From Pseudarthrobacter oxydans (GTDB taxonomy: Bacteria > Actinomycetota > Actinomycetes > Actinomycetales > Micrococcaceae): a stretch of DNA of 64,000 nt. Of this stretch, positions 37,809 to 45,998 are shown piece by piece. A program made the position numbers and the translations under genes. The notes beneath the pieces were generated by a model. The model was not told the DNA's origin, made no database searches, and saw only the letters and a program-made list of their open reading frames with translations. Where the stretch lies: the NCBI RefSeq assembly GCF_034258515.1, contig NZ_CP139438.1:2232001-2296000 (forward strand). The letters run 5' to 3'. The first letter of the stretch is position 1, and each line of letters starts with the position of its first letter.

Positions 37809-38750
37809 CTAAGGCTCCGACGGTTTGGCCCCGACTTCGTCGAACAGGCCGCCGGCGGATTCCGGGGTGGTCCCGCCCAGGGCGTTGCCGATTCCCTTGA
37901 GTGCTTCGCCGACTTCACTGGGAATGATCCACAGCTTGTTGGAGGAGCCCTCCGCCAGCTTGGGCAGTGTCTGCAGGTACTGGTAGGCCAGCAGCTTCTG
38001 GTCCGGATTGCCCTTGTGGATCGCGTCGAAGACCTTCTGGATGGCCTGGGCTTCGCCGTCGGCACGGAGGATGGCCGCCTTCGCATCACCTTCCGCTTTC
38101 AGGATGGAGGCCTGCCGCTGGCCCTCAGCGGTGAGAATCGCTGACTGCTTGGTTCCTTCGGCCGTCAGGATGGCCGCGCGCCGGTCGCGCTCGGCGCGCA
38201 TCTGCTTCTCCATCGAGTCCTGGATGGAGTGGGGCGGATCGATTGCCTTCAGTTCCACGCGGGAAACCCGGATGCCCCAGCGGCCCGTGGCCTCGTCCAG
38301 GACGCCGCGCAGCTGTCCGTTGATCTGGTCCCGGGACGTGAGCGCCTCCTCGAGGTTTAGCCCGCCCACCACGTTGCGCAGCGTGGTGGTGGTCAGCTGC
38401 TCCACGGCCTGGATGTAGTTGGCGATCTCGTACGTGGCGGCGCGCGGGTCCGTGACCTGGAAATACACCACGGTGTCGATGGAGACCACCAGGTTGTCCT
38501 CGGTGATGACAGGCTGCGGCGGGAAGGAGACCACCTGCTCGCGCAGGTCCAGCAGCGGCAGGAGCCGGTCAACGAAGGGAATAAGGATGGTCAGTCCCGG
38601 ATTGAGCGTCCGCTGGTATTTGCCCAGCCTTTCAACAACACCAGCCCGTGCCTGTGGAATGATCCGGACCGCCCGGACCAGGACAATAATCACAAACACG
38701 ATCAGGACCACCAGCACAATGGCGAGTGCGGCTCCTCCTGCGTTATCCAT
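37809..38750 (-). CDS. SPFH/Band-7 domain protein (slipin/stomatin-like)
   Basis: The 313-aa protein has one N-terminal membrane helix (about 8-30), then an SPFH domain (RIIPQARAGVVERLGKYQRTLNPGL and the VVSIDTVVYFQVTDPRAATYEI block), and a long Ala/Glu/Arg-rich coiled coil (about 185-265). It forms membrane microdomain scaffolds in the inner membrane. It lies 33 bases downstream of the NfeD gene, an association that is conserved; the pair is thought to act together in membrane organisation or stress. Confidence 0.93.
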   Translation of the reverse strand: MDNAGGAALAIVLVVLIVFVIIVLVRAVRIIPQARAGVVERLGKYQRTLNPGLTILIPFVDRLLPLLDLREQVVSFPPQPVITEDNLVVSIDTVVYFQVTDPRAATYEIANYIQAVEQLTTTTLRNVVGGLNLEEALTSRDQINGQLRGVLDEATGRWGIRVSRVELKAIDPPHSIQDSMEKQMRAERDRRAAILTAEGTKQSAILTAEGQRQASILKAEGDAKAAILRADGEAQAIQKVFDAIHKGNPDQKLLAYQYLQTLPKLAEGSSNKLWIIPSEVGEALKGIGNALGGTTPESAGGLFDEVGAKPSEP

Positions 38751-38783
38751 ACATTTCCTTCTTCCCCAATTGATCAGGCTGTA

Positions 38784-39251
38784 TCAGGACTTGGTGTCGG
38801 GTTCGGATGCTGCCGAAACCACGGCGGTGGCTCCGTCTATGGCGGCCACCACAACTTTTTGGCCGGCGGGAAGGACTCCTGCCGCTGAGCGGGCGCTCCA
38901 GATATCGCCGCCGATTTTGACCAGGCCGCCGTCTGAGGAGACGGGTTCCATGACCACGGCCTGTTCACCGATCAGACGGTCAACGTTGGTGCGCTGCTCG
39001 GACGGACCCTTCTTCAAGTGGGACAGGGCCACCGGCCGGACAAAGGCGATCATGAGCAGGGAGACGACGCAGAAAACCACAATCTGCAGCCAGAGGTCAG
39101 CGCCGGCGAAATCAGCCACCAGGGCGGCGAGGGTTCCTCCGCCGAGCATGATGAAAAACAGGTCAAGGGTGATCATCTCGATCACTGCAAAGGCGAGGAA
39201 AGCGGTGAGCCACAGTGCCCACCAGTTTTCGCCCAACCATTCAAACAACAT
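38784..39251 (-). CDS. NfeD family membrane protein
   Basis: The 155-aa protein has three hydrophobic segments (about 8-30, 32-55 and 58-78) and a C-terminal OB-fold domain (about 95-150) with the pattern IGEQAVVMEPVSSDGGLVKIGGD-W. This is the short NfeD type, without the serine-protease domain. NfeD partners SPFH proteins, and the SPFH gene follows directly. The N-terminus is MLFEWLGENWWALWL. Confidence 0.92.
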   Translation of the reverse strand: MLFEWLGENWWALWLTAFLAFAVIEMITLDLFFIMLGGGTLAALVADFAGADLWLQIVVFCVVSLLMIAFVRPVALSHLKKGPSEQRTNVDRLIGEQAVVMEPVSSDGGLVKIGGDIWSARSAAGVLPAGQKVVVAAIDGATAVVSAASEPDTKS

Positions 39252-39373
39252 GCTCCCCCTTCGCTACGGGGAGCCGCTACCGCGGACCCTCCAGCAACTG
39301 TTCTTCCATCCTAATGCTGGCAGCCTTCCTATGGGCGGGCCGCCGTAAGTTGGCGGGGATAGTGGCCAAGTCG

Positions 39374-40255
39374 TTACTGCGTGCGGGCCGTCGCGGGGCG
39401 GAAGACTGTGAGGCGGAACCGCGCTTCGGCCAGGACGGGCTCCGGCTGGCCCTCCAGCCGGGCGGCGATGGCGGTGCGGTCGCTGTGATGCCCCGCCGGA
39501 CCCATGAACGCAAGGTCTGCTGCCTCCTGGCGGGTTAGCGCAAGGGGGAAGTCGATGTCCCGGGCGCGTTCGATCGTGAAGTGCGGCTCCATTGCCCCGG
39601 CCAAACGGTTCTCCTTGCCTTCTTCGATGCCGAGCATGCCGGCCGGCTCCGCAATGGAGGCGAGATGACCGGGCCGGGGTGTCACCACGGCCAGCAGGCC
39701 CGCTGGCCGCAGCACGCGTGCGAACTCCGGGGCGTTCCGGGGCGCGAAAATAACCGTGACCGCGTCAACCGAGTTGTCCTTCACCGGCAACGGCTGCCAT
39801 ACGTCCCAGGCGAGGTTTACCGCCTCCGGGTTGAGCCGCGCGGCGCGCCGCAGGGCGAATTTCGAGATGTCGAGGCCAAGGGCGGCCACCTCCCGGCCGT
39901 TGGCCGCCGCCGCATCAAGCAGAACGCGCAGGTAGTGTCCCGTGCCGGTTCCTGAGTCCAGCACGACGGCTCGGTCCCGGGGCAGGGCGGGAACGACGGC
40001 GGCTGCCACCGCCTCTGCCAGCGGCAGGTAGTGCCCCTTCCCCAGGAAGTTGAAGCGGGCCTCCACCATCTCGGCGGTGTCCGCTTCGAACGCGGTGCCT
40101 TTTCCCACCAGCAGGTTGAAGTACCCCTGCCTGGCGGCGTCGAAGCTGTGGGAAGATCCGCAAAGAAGGCGGCCGTGGCCGGAGGGATGCGGTCCCGCCG
40201 GCTCCAGCGGCTGGAAGCACACAGGGCACAGCAGGGGAAGCTTGGGAGCGGGCAT
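39374..40255 (-). CDS. Putative 23S rRNA (guanine-N1)-methyltransferase (RlmA/TlrB type)
   Basis: From ATG 40255 the protein has 293 residues. Its N-terminus has a four-ligand zinc finger (LLCPVCFQPL near 8-16, C/H near 32-37) typical of RlmA-type methyltransferases. A SAM-binding domain follows with VVLDSGTGTGHYLRVLLDAA (near 95), and VIFAPRNAPEFARVL lies after it. It methylates G745 or G748 of 23S rRNA in relatives; which base cannot be told. A longer frame to 40444 lies antisense in peptide deformylase. TAAGAT 7 bases before ATG 40255 supports this start. Confidence 0.88.
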   Translation of the reverse strand: MPAPKLPLLCPVCFQPLEPAGPHPSGHGRLLCGSSHSFDAARQGYFNLLVGKGTAFEADTAEMVEARFNFLGKGHYLPLAEAVAAAVVPALPRDRAVVLDSGTGTGHYLRVLLDAAAANGREVAALGLDISKFALRRAARLNPEAVNLAWDVWQPLPVKDNSVDAVTVIFAPRNAPEFARVLRPAGLLAVVTPRPGHLASIAEPAGMLGIEEGKENRLAGAMEPHFTIERARDIDFPLALTRQEAADLAFMGPAGHHSDRTAIAARLEGQPEPVLAEARFRLTVFRPATARTQ

Positions 40256-40262
40256 AGCCACC

Positions 40263-40268
40263 ATCTTA
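40263..40268 (-). promoter_or_regulatory. Predicted -10 hexamer (TAAGAT), leaderless promoter of rRNA methyltransferase
   Basis: TAAGAT, 7 bases, then ATG 40255 on the minus strand. Confidence 0.5.
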
Positions 40269-40301
40269 GGGCGGCCCGCCCGGCGCCCCGGATGGGTCCG
40301 G

Positions 40302-40982
40302 CTAGGAGCCGGCGACGCTGACCGGGCCGGTATCGAACCCGAGCCCTGCCCGGGCCTTGCTGATCCCCGGTTCCGCCCAGTGCGCGGCGTACTCCGCGTT
40401 GCTGCTGAGCGACCGCAGCTGGGCCCGGTCCACGTACAGGACACCGTTCAGGTGGTCGGTTTCGTGCTGCACGATCCGGGCCTGCCAGCCTGCGAACTCC
40501 CGCTGCACCGGTGAGCCATCGGGTGCCTGGAAGTCCAGCAGGACGTTCTCGGGTCGGGTCACCACTGCCTGGAGCCCGTTCAGGGAGAGGCAGCCCTCGT
40601 AAAAGGAGGCATACTCCGTTCCCAGCGGCGTGTACCGGGGGTTCAGGAGTGCCAGGAACTCCAATGGACGTCGCTTGCGCAGCGCAGCGGCCTCCGGATC
40701 GACGTCGAACTGGTCCTCGACGACCGCGATTTGGAGGGGGATGCCGAGCTGCGGCGCCGCCAGTCCCACTCCGGGGGCCTCGTGCATAACCTGCCGCATG
40801 AGGGCGATGAGGCGCTCCAGCTGGTCGGAGGAGAGTTGACCGTCAAGGGCGGCGGCGCGCTGTCGAAGTGCGGGGTGGCCGGCCTGCACGATGGGCGGGA
40901 GCGTTCCGGCCGAAAGGATCCGCTCCACGGTTTCCCGGATCTGTTCATCGCTGGCGGTGGTCTCCGGCGGGATGGGGTTCAT
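40302..40982 (-). CDS. def: Peptide deformylase
   Basis: The 226-aa enzyme has all three deformylase motifs: GVGLAAPQLG near 96, EGCLSL near 152 with the metal-binding Cys, and QHETDHLNG near 194 with two His and the catalytic Glu. It removes the formyl group from N-terminal methionine. An N-terminal extension of about 20 residues is larger than in E. coli. TAGGCT 6 bases before the ATG marks a leaderless start. It is divergent from the NTF2-like gene with 58 bases between start codons. Confidence 0.96.
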   Translation of the reverse strand: MNPIPPETTASDEQIRETVERILSAGTLPPIVQAGHPALRQRAAALDGQLSSDQLERLIALMRQVMHEAPGVGLAAPQLGIPLQIAVVEDQFDVDPEAAALRKRRPLEFLALLNPRYTPLGTEYASFYEGCLSLNGLQAVVTRPENVLLDFQAPDGSPVQREFAGWQARIVQHETDHLNGVLYVDRAQLRSLSSNAEYAAHWAEPGISKARAGLGFDTGPVSVAGS

Positions 40983-40988
40983 GGGGAA

Positions 40989-40994
40989 AGCCTA
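40989..40994 (-). promoter_or_regulatory. Predicted -10 hexamer (TAGGCT), leaderless promoter of def
   Basis: TAGGCT, 6 bases, then ATG 40982 on the minus strand. Confidence 0.5.
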
Positions 40995-41027
40995 CTGGCC
41001 TCCGTCATCCTCCCGGCCGCAGTGGGT

Positions 41028-41033
41028 TAGTGT
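41028..41033 (+). promoter_or_regulatory. Predicted -10 hexamer (TAGTGT), leaderless promoter of NTF2-like gene
   Basis: TAGTGT, 7 bases, then ATG 41041. Confidence 0.5.
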
Positions 41034-41040
41034 CGTTTCC

Positions 41041-41454
41041 ATGGCTGAAGACCCTTCCCTGAGCATCTCCCCGTTGGATCGGGTCCTCGGATTCATCCGG
41101 GTACTGGAAGCAGGCGGAGGGGCCGCTGAGATCAGGCCTTTCCTGGCGGACACCTTCGTGCTGGTGGAAGCACCGCACCTCCTGGCTCCGGAAGGCTCCA
41201 CGCGCACGCTCGCTTCGGTCCTTGCCGGCGCGGACCAGAGCTCCGAGGTGGTCTCGGACCAGAAGTTCCACATCAGGCGCACCACCTGTGAAGGCGGAAG
41301 GGTGGCCGTGGAGGCAGACTGGTCAGCGACGGTCCGGATGGACCTCCGCTACTGGGACCGGGGGGAGACCATCCGGGCCCGGACGTCGTCGGTTTTTGAG
41401 GTTGCTGACGGAAAAATCGTGAGCCAGGACAGCTACGACTGCTACTTCCGCTGA
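41041..41454 (+). CDS. NTF2-like (SnoaL-type) domain protein
   Basis: From ATG 41041 the 137-aa protein has a helical N-terminus (SISPLDRVLGFIRVLEAGGG) followed by the beta-strand pattern of the NTF2-like fold (VLVEAPHL, VAVEADW, ETIRARTSSVFEVADGKIVSQDSYDCYF). These proteins bind or convert small hydrophobic molecules and no catalytic residues are specific enough to say more. The frame extends upstream to 40891 across the deformylase promoter and is rejected. Confidence 0.8.
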   Translation: MAEDPSLSISPLDRVLGFIRVLEAGGGAAEIRPFLADTFVLVEAPHLLAPEGSTRTLASVLAGADQSSEVVSDQKFHIRRTTCEGGRVAVEADWSATVRMDLRYWDRGETIRARTSSVFEVADGKIVSQDSYDCYFR

Positions 41455-41489
41455 CTCCCGCCGGGCGCCATGTCCGAGCGTTCCCCGCC

Positions 41490-42638
41490 CTACTGCATGG
41501 TGAAGCGCCGGGCCGTCCACAGGTTCATTGCCGGGATTGAAGCGGCGCCGCCGATGGCAAGGTTGCGAAGCCTAAGGAGCGGCGCGGGCAGCGGGCGTCC
41601 CAGCAGCATGTTCACTTCGGACTGGCGCCGCGCGATCACAGCGGCGCGTCGCCGCCCGGCGTCGAATGCCTTCAGCCGCCCGGCCACAGGCCTTCCCGCC
41701 ACAGCCTCCCGAACCACGGGAGCCAGGGCCTGGGCGTCCAGCCAGCCAAGGTTCATGCCCTGGCCGCCGATCGGGCTGATTTCGTGGGCGGCGTCGCCCA
41801 CCAGCACTACGCGCCCGGCCACGATGCGCCGGGCCATTGTGGAGCGGACGCTGAAGGCGCTCAGCATGGTGTTGGTCCGCACGTCAGGGAGGATTCCCGT
41901 CCGCCGCAGGACCAGGCGTGCCAGCCGGCCGGCGTCGGCTCCTTCCGCGGGCTGGCCGAGCCGTACCACCCACCGCCGCAGCCCGCCCGGGAGCGGGAAG
42001 GATTCTACGATCCCCTCCGGCTCGAGGAAGAGGACAGCCATCTGCCCATGGCGTCCGGAGTCGGCGAAGTCGCCCATCAGGTAGTGGTCCGGATAGGCCT
42101 TGGTGCGGACGGGCATGCGGACGGCATCGCGCAGCCGTGACCTTGCGCCGTCGGCGGCGACCACAATTGAGGCTTCAAAGCTGCCGCCCCCTGCCGTTGC
42201 GTCGCTGGAAGGTTCGACGACGACGGCGGCCGAAGCGCCGTCGTCGTTCACTCCTGTGACGCGCACGCCCCTGACGATGGCCCGGCTGTCGAGGGCATTG
42301 ACGCGTTCCTCGAGGAGTTGTTCCGTCCGGTACTGGGGGAGGGCCAGTACGAACGGAAAGTCCTCCGAAACGCCTGCGAAGGACATGGTGCCCACGGTCC
42401 TCCCGCCGCTGAGGGCCATGCCCGCACGGATCGGCACGCCCTCCCGCACCATGGCATCGGCCAGGTGGACGCCGTCCAGCGCCTCTAGGGCGGGAGGATG
42501 GATCCCGATGGCGCGGGTGTGGATATTGCGTTCCGTCCGCTGCTCGAGGAGCCGTACGGAGACGCCCTCCTGGAGCAGGGAAGCCGCCAGGTAGAGGCCC
42601 ACCGGGCCGCCGCCGACGATGACCACGTCTGTTTCCAC
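41490..42638 (-). CDS. FAD-dependent monooxygenase of type III PKS operon
   Basis: From GTG 42638 (GAGGGA upstream) the protein has 382 residues. It begins VETDVVIVGGGPVGLYLAAS, the dinucleotide FAD motif G-x-G-x-x-G, and has the second FAD motif GRVVLVGDAAHEISPIGGQGMNLG near 270. It is a class A aromatic hydroxylase type using NAD(P)H. It starts 1 base after the methyltransferase stop. The likely task is to hydroxylate an aromatic polyketide made by the adjacent PKS, as SrsC does in Streptomyces griseus; this is by analogy. Confidence 0.9.
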   Translation of the reverse strand: METDVVIVGGGPVGLYLAASLLQEGVSVRLLEQRTERNIHTRAIGIHPPALEALDGVHLADAMVREGVPIRAGMALSGGRTVGTMSFAGVSEDFPFVLALPQYRTEQLLEERVNALDSRAIVRGVRVTGVNDDGASAAVVVEPSSDATAGGGSFEASIVVAADGARSRLRDAVRMPVRTKAYPDHYLMGDFADSGRHGQMAVLFLEPEGIVESFPLPGGLRRWVVRLGQPAEGADAGRLARLVLRRTGILPDVRTNTMLSAFSVRSTMARRIVAGRVVLVGDAAHEISPIGGQGMNLGWLDAQALAPVVREAVAGRPVAGRLKAFDAGRRRAAVIARRQSEVNMLLGRPLPAPLLRLRNLAIGGAASIPAMNLWTARRFTMQ

Positions 42639-42639
42639 G

Positions 42640-43335
42640 TCAGTCCCTCGAAAAAGCGAGGACCTGGTGGAAGGCGCTGCTCGGCCTGACCACCCAGCCG
42701 GGGGGAGCGACGGCCGCCAGTTCCCGGCGCGAATAGCTGCGCCGGATGGACGTGAGCCCGTCCGCGCGGATGAATGAATGCCGGAAGGGCAGGGCGGCGG
42801 CACTGAAAAGGGCATAGGCAACCGGGCTGCGGCGGAGATCGTTGTGCAGCACGGCCTTTTCGGCCAGAACTTGCGAATGCGCCAGCAGTTCCTGGAGTTG
42901 TGCCTCAGCAAGGTGGTGCAGGACATGGTTGGAAATCACGAAGTCGTACTGCCTGCCCTCGCTCACCAGATCGGCGCTGTGGGCCTGCCGGAAAGTGAGT
43001 CCCGGGACTTCGGGGCGCCGCTTAGCGAAGGCGGCGGCCCGGGGATCGGGATCGATGCCCGTGATGTGCAGGGCGAGGTGGTCGCGCGCGGCCCAGCGCC
43101 ACAGCAGGGTTGGGAGATCCCCTCCGCCTGAGCCAATGTCCAGGAGCGTCACGGGCCGGGAGCTGCCGGCCAGGAAAGGACGCAGCTCGCGCACGTACAG
43201 CCGGCGCCATCCGGAGAGCATCCGGTTGATGACAGCGAACTGGCGGTACGTGTTGTCCAGGGCCTGCGGGTCGCAGTCGGGCAGGTCCATGATTTCCACC
43301 GCCCAGGCGGCGCGCCGCCGCAGCAGGAGATCCAC
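42640..43335 (-). CDS. Class I SAM-dependent methyltransferase of type III PKS operon
   Basis: The 231-aa protein has the SAM-binding motif LLDIGSGGGDLPTLL near residue 65, then GIDPDPRAAAFAKRR and SNHVLHHL, the motif order of class I methyltransferases. It is started by a GTG at 43335, 5 bases after the PKS stop and so coupled to it. It probably methylates the PKS product or intermediate. SrsB of the Streptomyces phenolic-lipid operon fills this place, but I recall it as belonging to a different methyltransferase family, so the match is of function, not sequence. Confidence 0.88.
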   Translation of the reverse strand: MDLLLRRRAAWAVEIMDLPDCDPQALDNTYRQFAVINRMLSGWRRLYVRELRPFLAGSSRPVTLLDIGSGGGDLPTLLWRWAARDHLALHITGIDPDPRAAAFAKRRPEVPGLTFRQAHSADLVSEGRQYDFVISNHVLHHLAEAQLQELLAHSQVLAEKAVLHNDLRRSPVAYALFSAAALPFRHSFIRADGLTSIRRSYSRRELAAVAPPGWVVRPSSAFHQVLAFSRD

Positions 43336-43340
43336 GGGGA

Positions 43341-44552
43341 TCAGGCCACTGGCGCTTCCACCGGCAGCCCCTCCTGCACCTGTTCCTCTGGAGAGTTGTG
43401 CGCCGGCCGGGTGGTGCGCGGCGCTTGCCGCAGTTTCGTGAAGACCGCCGTTTCCACAGTGAGGCCGGGGCCGAAGGCCATGGAGCAGATCCGTTCGTCA
43501 CCCGGCTCCGGGTCCTGTTCCAGGATGTGCTTGATGACGAACAGGACGGTAGCGCTGCTCATGTTGCCGTAATTGCGGAGGACCTCGCGGGCCGGAACCA
43601 GCTGTTCCTGCGTGAGGCCGAGCCTGGACTCGACTTTGTCGAGGATGCTGCGGCCGCCCGGGTGGATGGCCCAGTGGCGGATGGAGGAGTAGGGGAGTGC
43701 TGCCAGTTCCGGTTCCCGCGCCAGGAGGGGCGCCAGTGCCCCGACGATGTGGTCGTCGATGATGTGCGGGACGTAGTTGCCCAGGACCATTTCGAATCCG
43801 TGGTCGCCAATGTTCCAGGCCATGGAGTCCTCGCCGACGGGGGTGAGGACTGTTTCAAAATGGTCCAGCTGCATCAGCGCATGGTCTTCGGCGCCTTGCC
43901 GGGCAGTGACGACGGCGGCTGCCGCACCATCGGCGAAGAGTGCTGACCCCATGATGGTGTCCGGATCGTTGGAAGTACGCACGTGCAGCGAGCACAGTTC
44001 CGCGCAGACCACCAGGACAACGGCGTTGGGGTCGGCTTCGCAGAACAGCTTTGCTGCGCGCAGCGCGGGAAAGGCCGCATAGCAGCCCATGAAGCCGAGG
44101 TGGTAGCGCTGGACCGCTGGATCCAGGCCGAGCTCCCGCACGATTTTGTAGTCGGGCCCCGGATTGAAGAATCCCGTGCAGGAGACTGTCACCAGGTGAG
44201 TTATGTCAAGTAAATTGAGTTCCGGGCAGGCGCTGACGGCGGAGCGGGCGGCTTCGACGAAGAGCTTGGTGGCTTCCCGGCCGAAGATCTCATTCCGGGC
44301 TTTGGTGCCGGGGTTCAGGAGGAGGCCGGTGGCCGGGTCGTAGAATTGCGGATCGTCCGAGCGGAACTCGTTGGTCAGTTCCTCGACGGCGGTAAAGCGG
44401 GTGTCAATGGCCGCTGAATCGAAGCACGTGTTCACCAGCCGGGAACCAAGCCTGGACAGGCCAGGCTGGGCCGCAAAAACATCCCGGGCTTCCGACTGGA
44501 TCAGCATCGTTTTCGGAACTGCAGTTTCAAGTGAACGCACGTAGACCGTCAT
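43341..44552 (-). CDS. Type III polyketide synthase (chalcone/stilbene synthase-like)
   Basis: The 403-aa enzyme has the thiolase-fold catalytic triad. The nucleophile Cys is in VSCTGFFNPGPDYKIV near 125, the His in WAIHPGGRSILDK near 297, and the Asn in NYGNMSS near 330. The Cys-T-G-F-F-x-P-G-P-D pattern resembles bacterial alkylpyrone/alkylresorcinol synthases more than plant chalcone synthases. It condenses malonyl-CoA units onto an acyl starter. The starter length is not readable from sequence. It is the first gene of a three-gene operon. Confidence 0.93.
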   Translation of the reverse strand: MTVYVRSLETAVPKTMLIQSEARDVFAAQPGLSRLGSRLVNTCFDSAAIDTRFTAVEELTNEFRSDDPQFYDPATGLLLNPGTKARNEIFGREATKLFVEAARSAVSACPELNLLDITHLVTVSCTGFFNPGPDYKIVRELGLDPAVQRYHLGFMGCYAAFPALRAAKLFCEADPNAVVLVVCAELCSLHVRTSNDPDTIMGSALFADGAAAAVVTARQGAEDHALMQLDHFETVLTPVGEDSMAWNIGDHGFEMVLGNYVPHIIDDHIVGALAPLLAREPELAALPYSSIRHWAIHPGGRSILDKVESRLGLTQEQLVPAREVLRNYGNMSSATVLFVIKHILEQDPEPGDERICSMAFGPGLTVETAVFTKLRQAPRTTRPAHNSPEEQVQEGLPVEAPVA

Positions 44553-44960
44553 TGGTTCATTCTTAGCGAGCCCTGGGAATAAGGCAACGGTGGGCGGCCC
44601 GGTGACCTGCGGAGTTGTCCGATCCGGGCGGATGCGCCCGGCCTGGTGGACCCACTCTTCCAGGACCTTAACAGAACGCCGATAATCTACATTATGTCAA
44701 GTAGTAGCAAACACGCCGCCGCGGGTGTCCCCATGGCCGGCTACGCAGGTGCGCGTCTGACTCCTCTGGGATCCTGACGCGCCTGACCTCGGTTGCAGCA
44801 CGGTGGGTCCGCGAACAACTAAGGTCGGTCTCGTGACGGGTGATCTGCGAGGCTTCTCCCTGGGGACGTGGCTGCGAGTGCGCGGGGACCTCATTGGAGT
44901 GCTCTGCGGTCCCCGTATCCATGATCGCGCTGCCCCGACGGCCAAGTGGAGGTGACCCAA
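44553..44960. other. Intergenic region upstream of type III PKS operon
   Basis: About 400 bases lie between the divergent PKS gene and a membrane protein. I see no convincing gene. A 27-codon frame at 44694-44777 (plus) has no ribosome site. The region holds the palindrome and TTGACA noted separately. Confidence 0.5.
44682..44700 (-). promoter_or_regulatory. Candidate promoter/operator of type III PKS operon
   Basis: The inverted repeat ATAAT-CTAC-ATTAT overlaps a perfect TTGACA (minus strand, 44695-44700). AT-rich palindromes of this size are typical of MarR/TetR operators. A TTCTGT 18 bases downstream is a poor -10, so the promoter reading is uncertain. Confidence 0.35.
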
Positions 44961-45374
44961 GTGGAACGGTTTCTGATACTACTGGCCATAGTCCTTGCTT
45001 CAGTGGCAGTCTGCGTAGCCGGACGCTATCGATTCCCCATCAAGGAAGGATCCCGAGCGGATCACTTCTTCGAACGGCTCCAGTTGGCAGGGAACGTAGT
45101 ATCCATCGGAGTGGAACTCCTGCTTCCTGCCGTCACCGGTTTCCTCGGCCAGCCTTTCCTGGCCTACGCGGCCGCAATCCTCCAAGTTTTCGCTGTGAGC
45201 ATCTTCCGAATCCAGCTGCCTTCAATTCGGGCGTTCCGCCCCGGGACGGCCGCTCAGCACTCAGTAGGTGAACCGGAACTTCGCCGCACCCGATGGCCCT
45301 ACCAAACTGCCTTCGCACTGGGATACGTCCTGCTCCTTGCTTACGTGGCGTCCATTTTCGGTACGTATTTCTAA
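44961..45374 (+). CDS. Hypothetical integral membrane protein
   Basis: The 137-aa protein from GTG 44961 has GGAGGTGA 5 bases upstream, which favours it over the GTG at 44946. Four hydrophobic segments are seen at about 2-22, 45-65, 68-88 and 110-132, with a charged loop (RFPIKEGSRADHFFERLQ) after the first. I do not recognise a family. It lies between the PKS operon and the lipase locus and is convergent with the next gene, with 60 bases between stops. Confidence 0.7.
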   Translation: MERFLILLAIVLASVAVCVAGRYRFPIKEGSRADHFFERLQLAGNVVSIGVELLLPAVTGFLGQPFLAYAAAILQVFAVSIFRIQLPSIRAFRPGTAAQHSVGEPELRRTRWPYQTAFALGYVLLLAYVASIFGTYF

Positions 45375-45434
45375 TAGCGACGGCGCGTTCTGCAGCTGCC
45401 GTGGGGAGAATCACGCGCTGCTTCACGTTCGGAT

Positions 45435-45872
45435 TCATGGAACTTTGGGCGGCTTCGTCGACCCCAGACGTTCGGCCAGCACCGGAGGCCCCCGCGCACC
45501 CAACTGTTCCACCTTCCAGGCATCGGGGAAGAACCGGCTCCGCACCTGCTCAGGCGTGATGCCAGGAGGCAGCAAAACTGGATCGAAGGCAAGCTGGTCT
45601 TCGAAAAGCAGCAGGTCCACGTCCGCCGGCACGAAGGCCCGCACCCAGGCCACCAATTCGATCATCGGCGCGGGCGGAGCGCTGATCACGAACGCGGTGC
45701 GGTCATCGCTGAGCCCGACATCCCAGGCGTCCGAGTAGCCGACTCGCGCCAGCCGTCTACCGCGGCGCTCGAGAGGCTGTCCGATGTGGTCGCGCCGCAG
45801 TGCTCCGAAGACGCCTTCGCGGTCGAACCGCCACTCAGCCCCGTTGACCACGACGAAGGTGTAACCGCCCAC
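45435..45872 (-). CDS. Hypothetical protein downstream of lipase-like gene
   Basis: From GTG 45872 (AGGAGG 5 bases before it, very strong) the protein has 145 residues. It has a beta-rich N-terminus (GGYTFVVVNGAEWRFD), an Arg-rich middle (ALRRDHIGQPLERRGRRLARVGYS), a stretch VAWVRAFVPADVDLLLFEDQLAF, and a Pro-rich C-terminus. No family is recognised and no signal peptide or membrane segment is seen. It follows the lipase-like gene by 126 bases on the same strand. Confidence 0.65.
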   Translation of the reverse strand: MGGYTFVVVNGAEWRFDREGVFGALRRDHIGQPLERRGRRLARVGYSDAWDVGLSDDRTAFVISAPPAPMIELVAWVRAFVPADVDLLLFEDQLAFDPVLLPPGITPEQVRSRFFPDAWKVEQLGARGPPVLAERLGSTKPPKVP

Positions 45873-45998
45873 CGTCACCTCCTGTCCACGAAAGCCCCCT
45901 ACCTGCTTCTGGCACAATTCTGGCATCCCGCTCTCGCGGACGGCAGGCACCAGTGCGTTCGGAACTGCACCACTCCCCTGCGGCTGAAGCGGTCGGTC

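Noticed and set aside
44201..44703. A 12-base repeat TTATGTCAAGTA at 44201-44212 and 44692-44703
   Set aside because: A repeat of this length is expected many times by chance in 64 kb.
44694..44777. 27-codon frame starting MSSSSKHAAA in the PKS upstream region
   Set aside because: No ribosome site and no structural pattern; too short to support.
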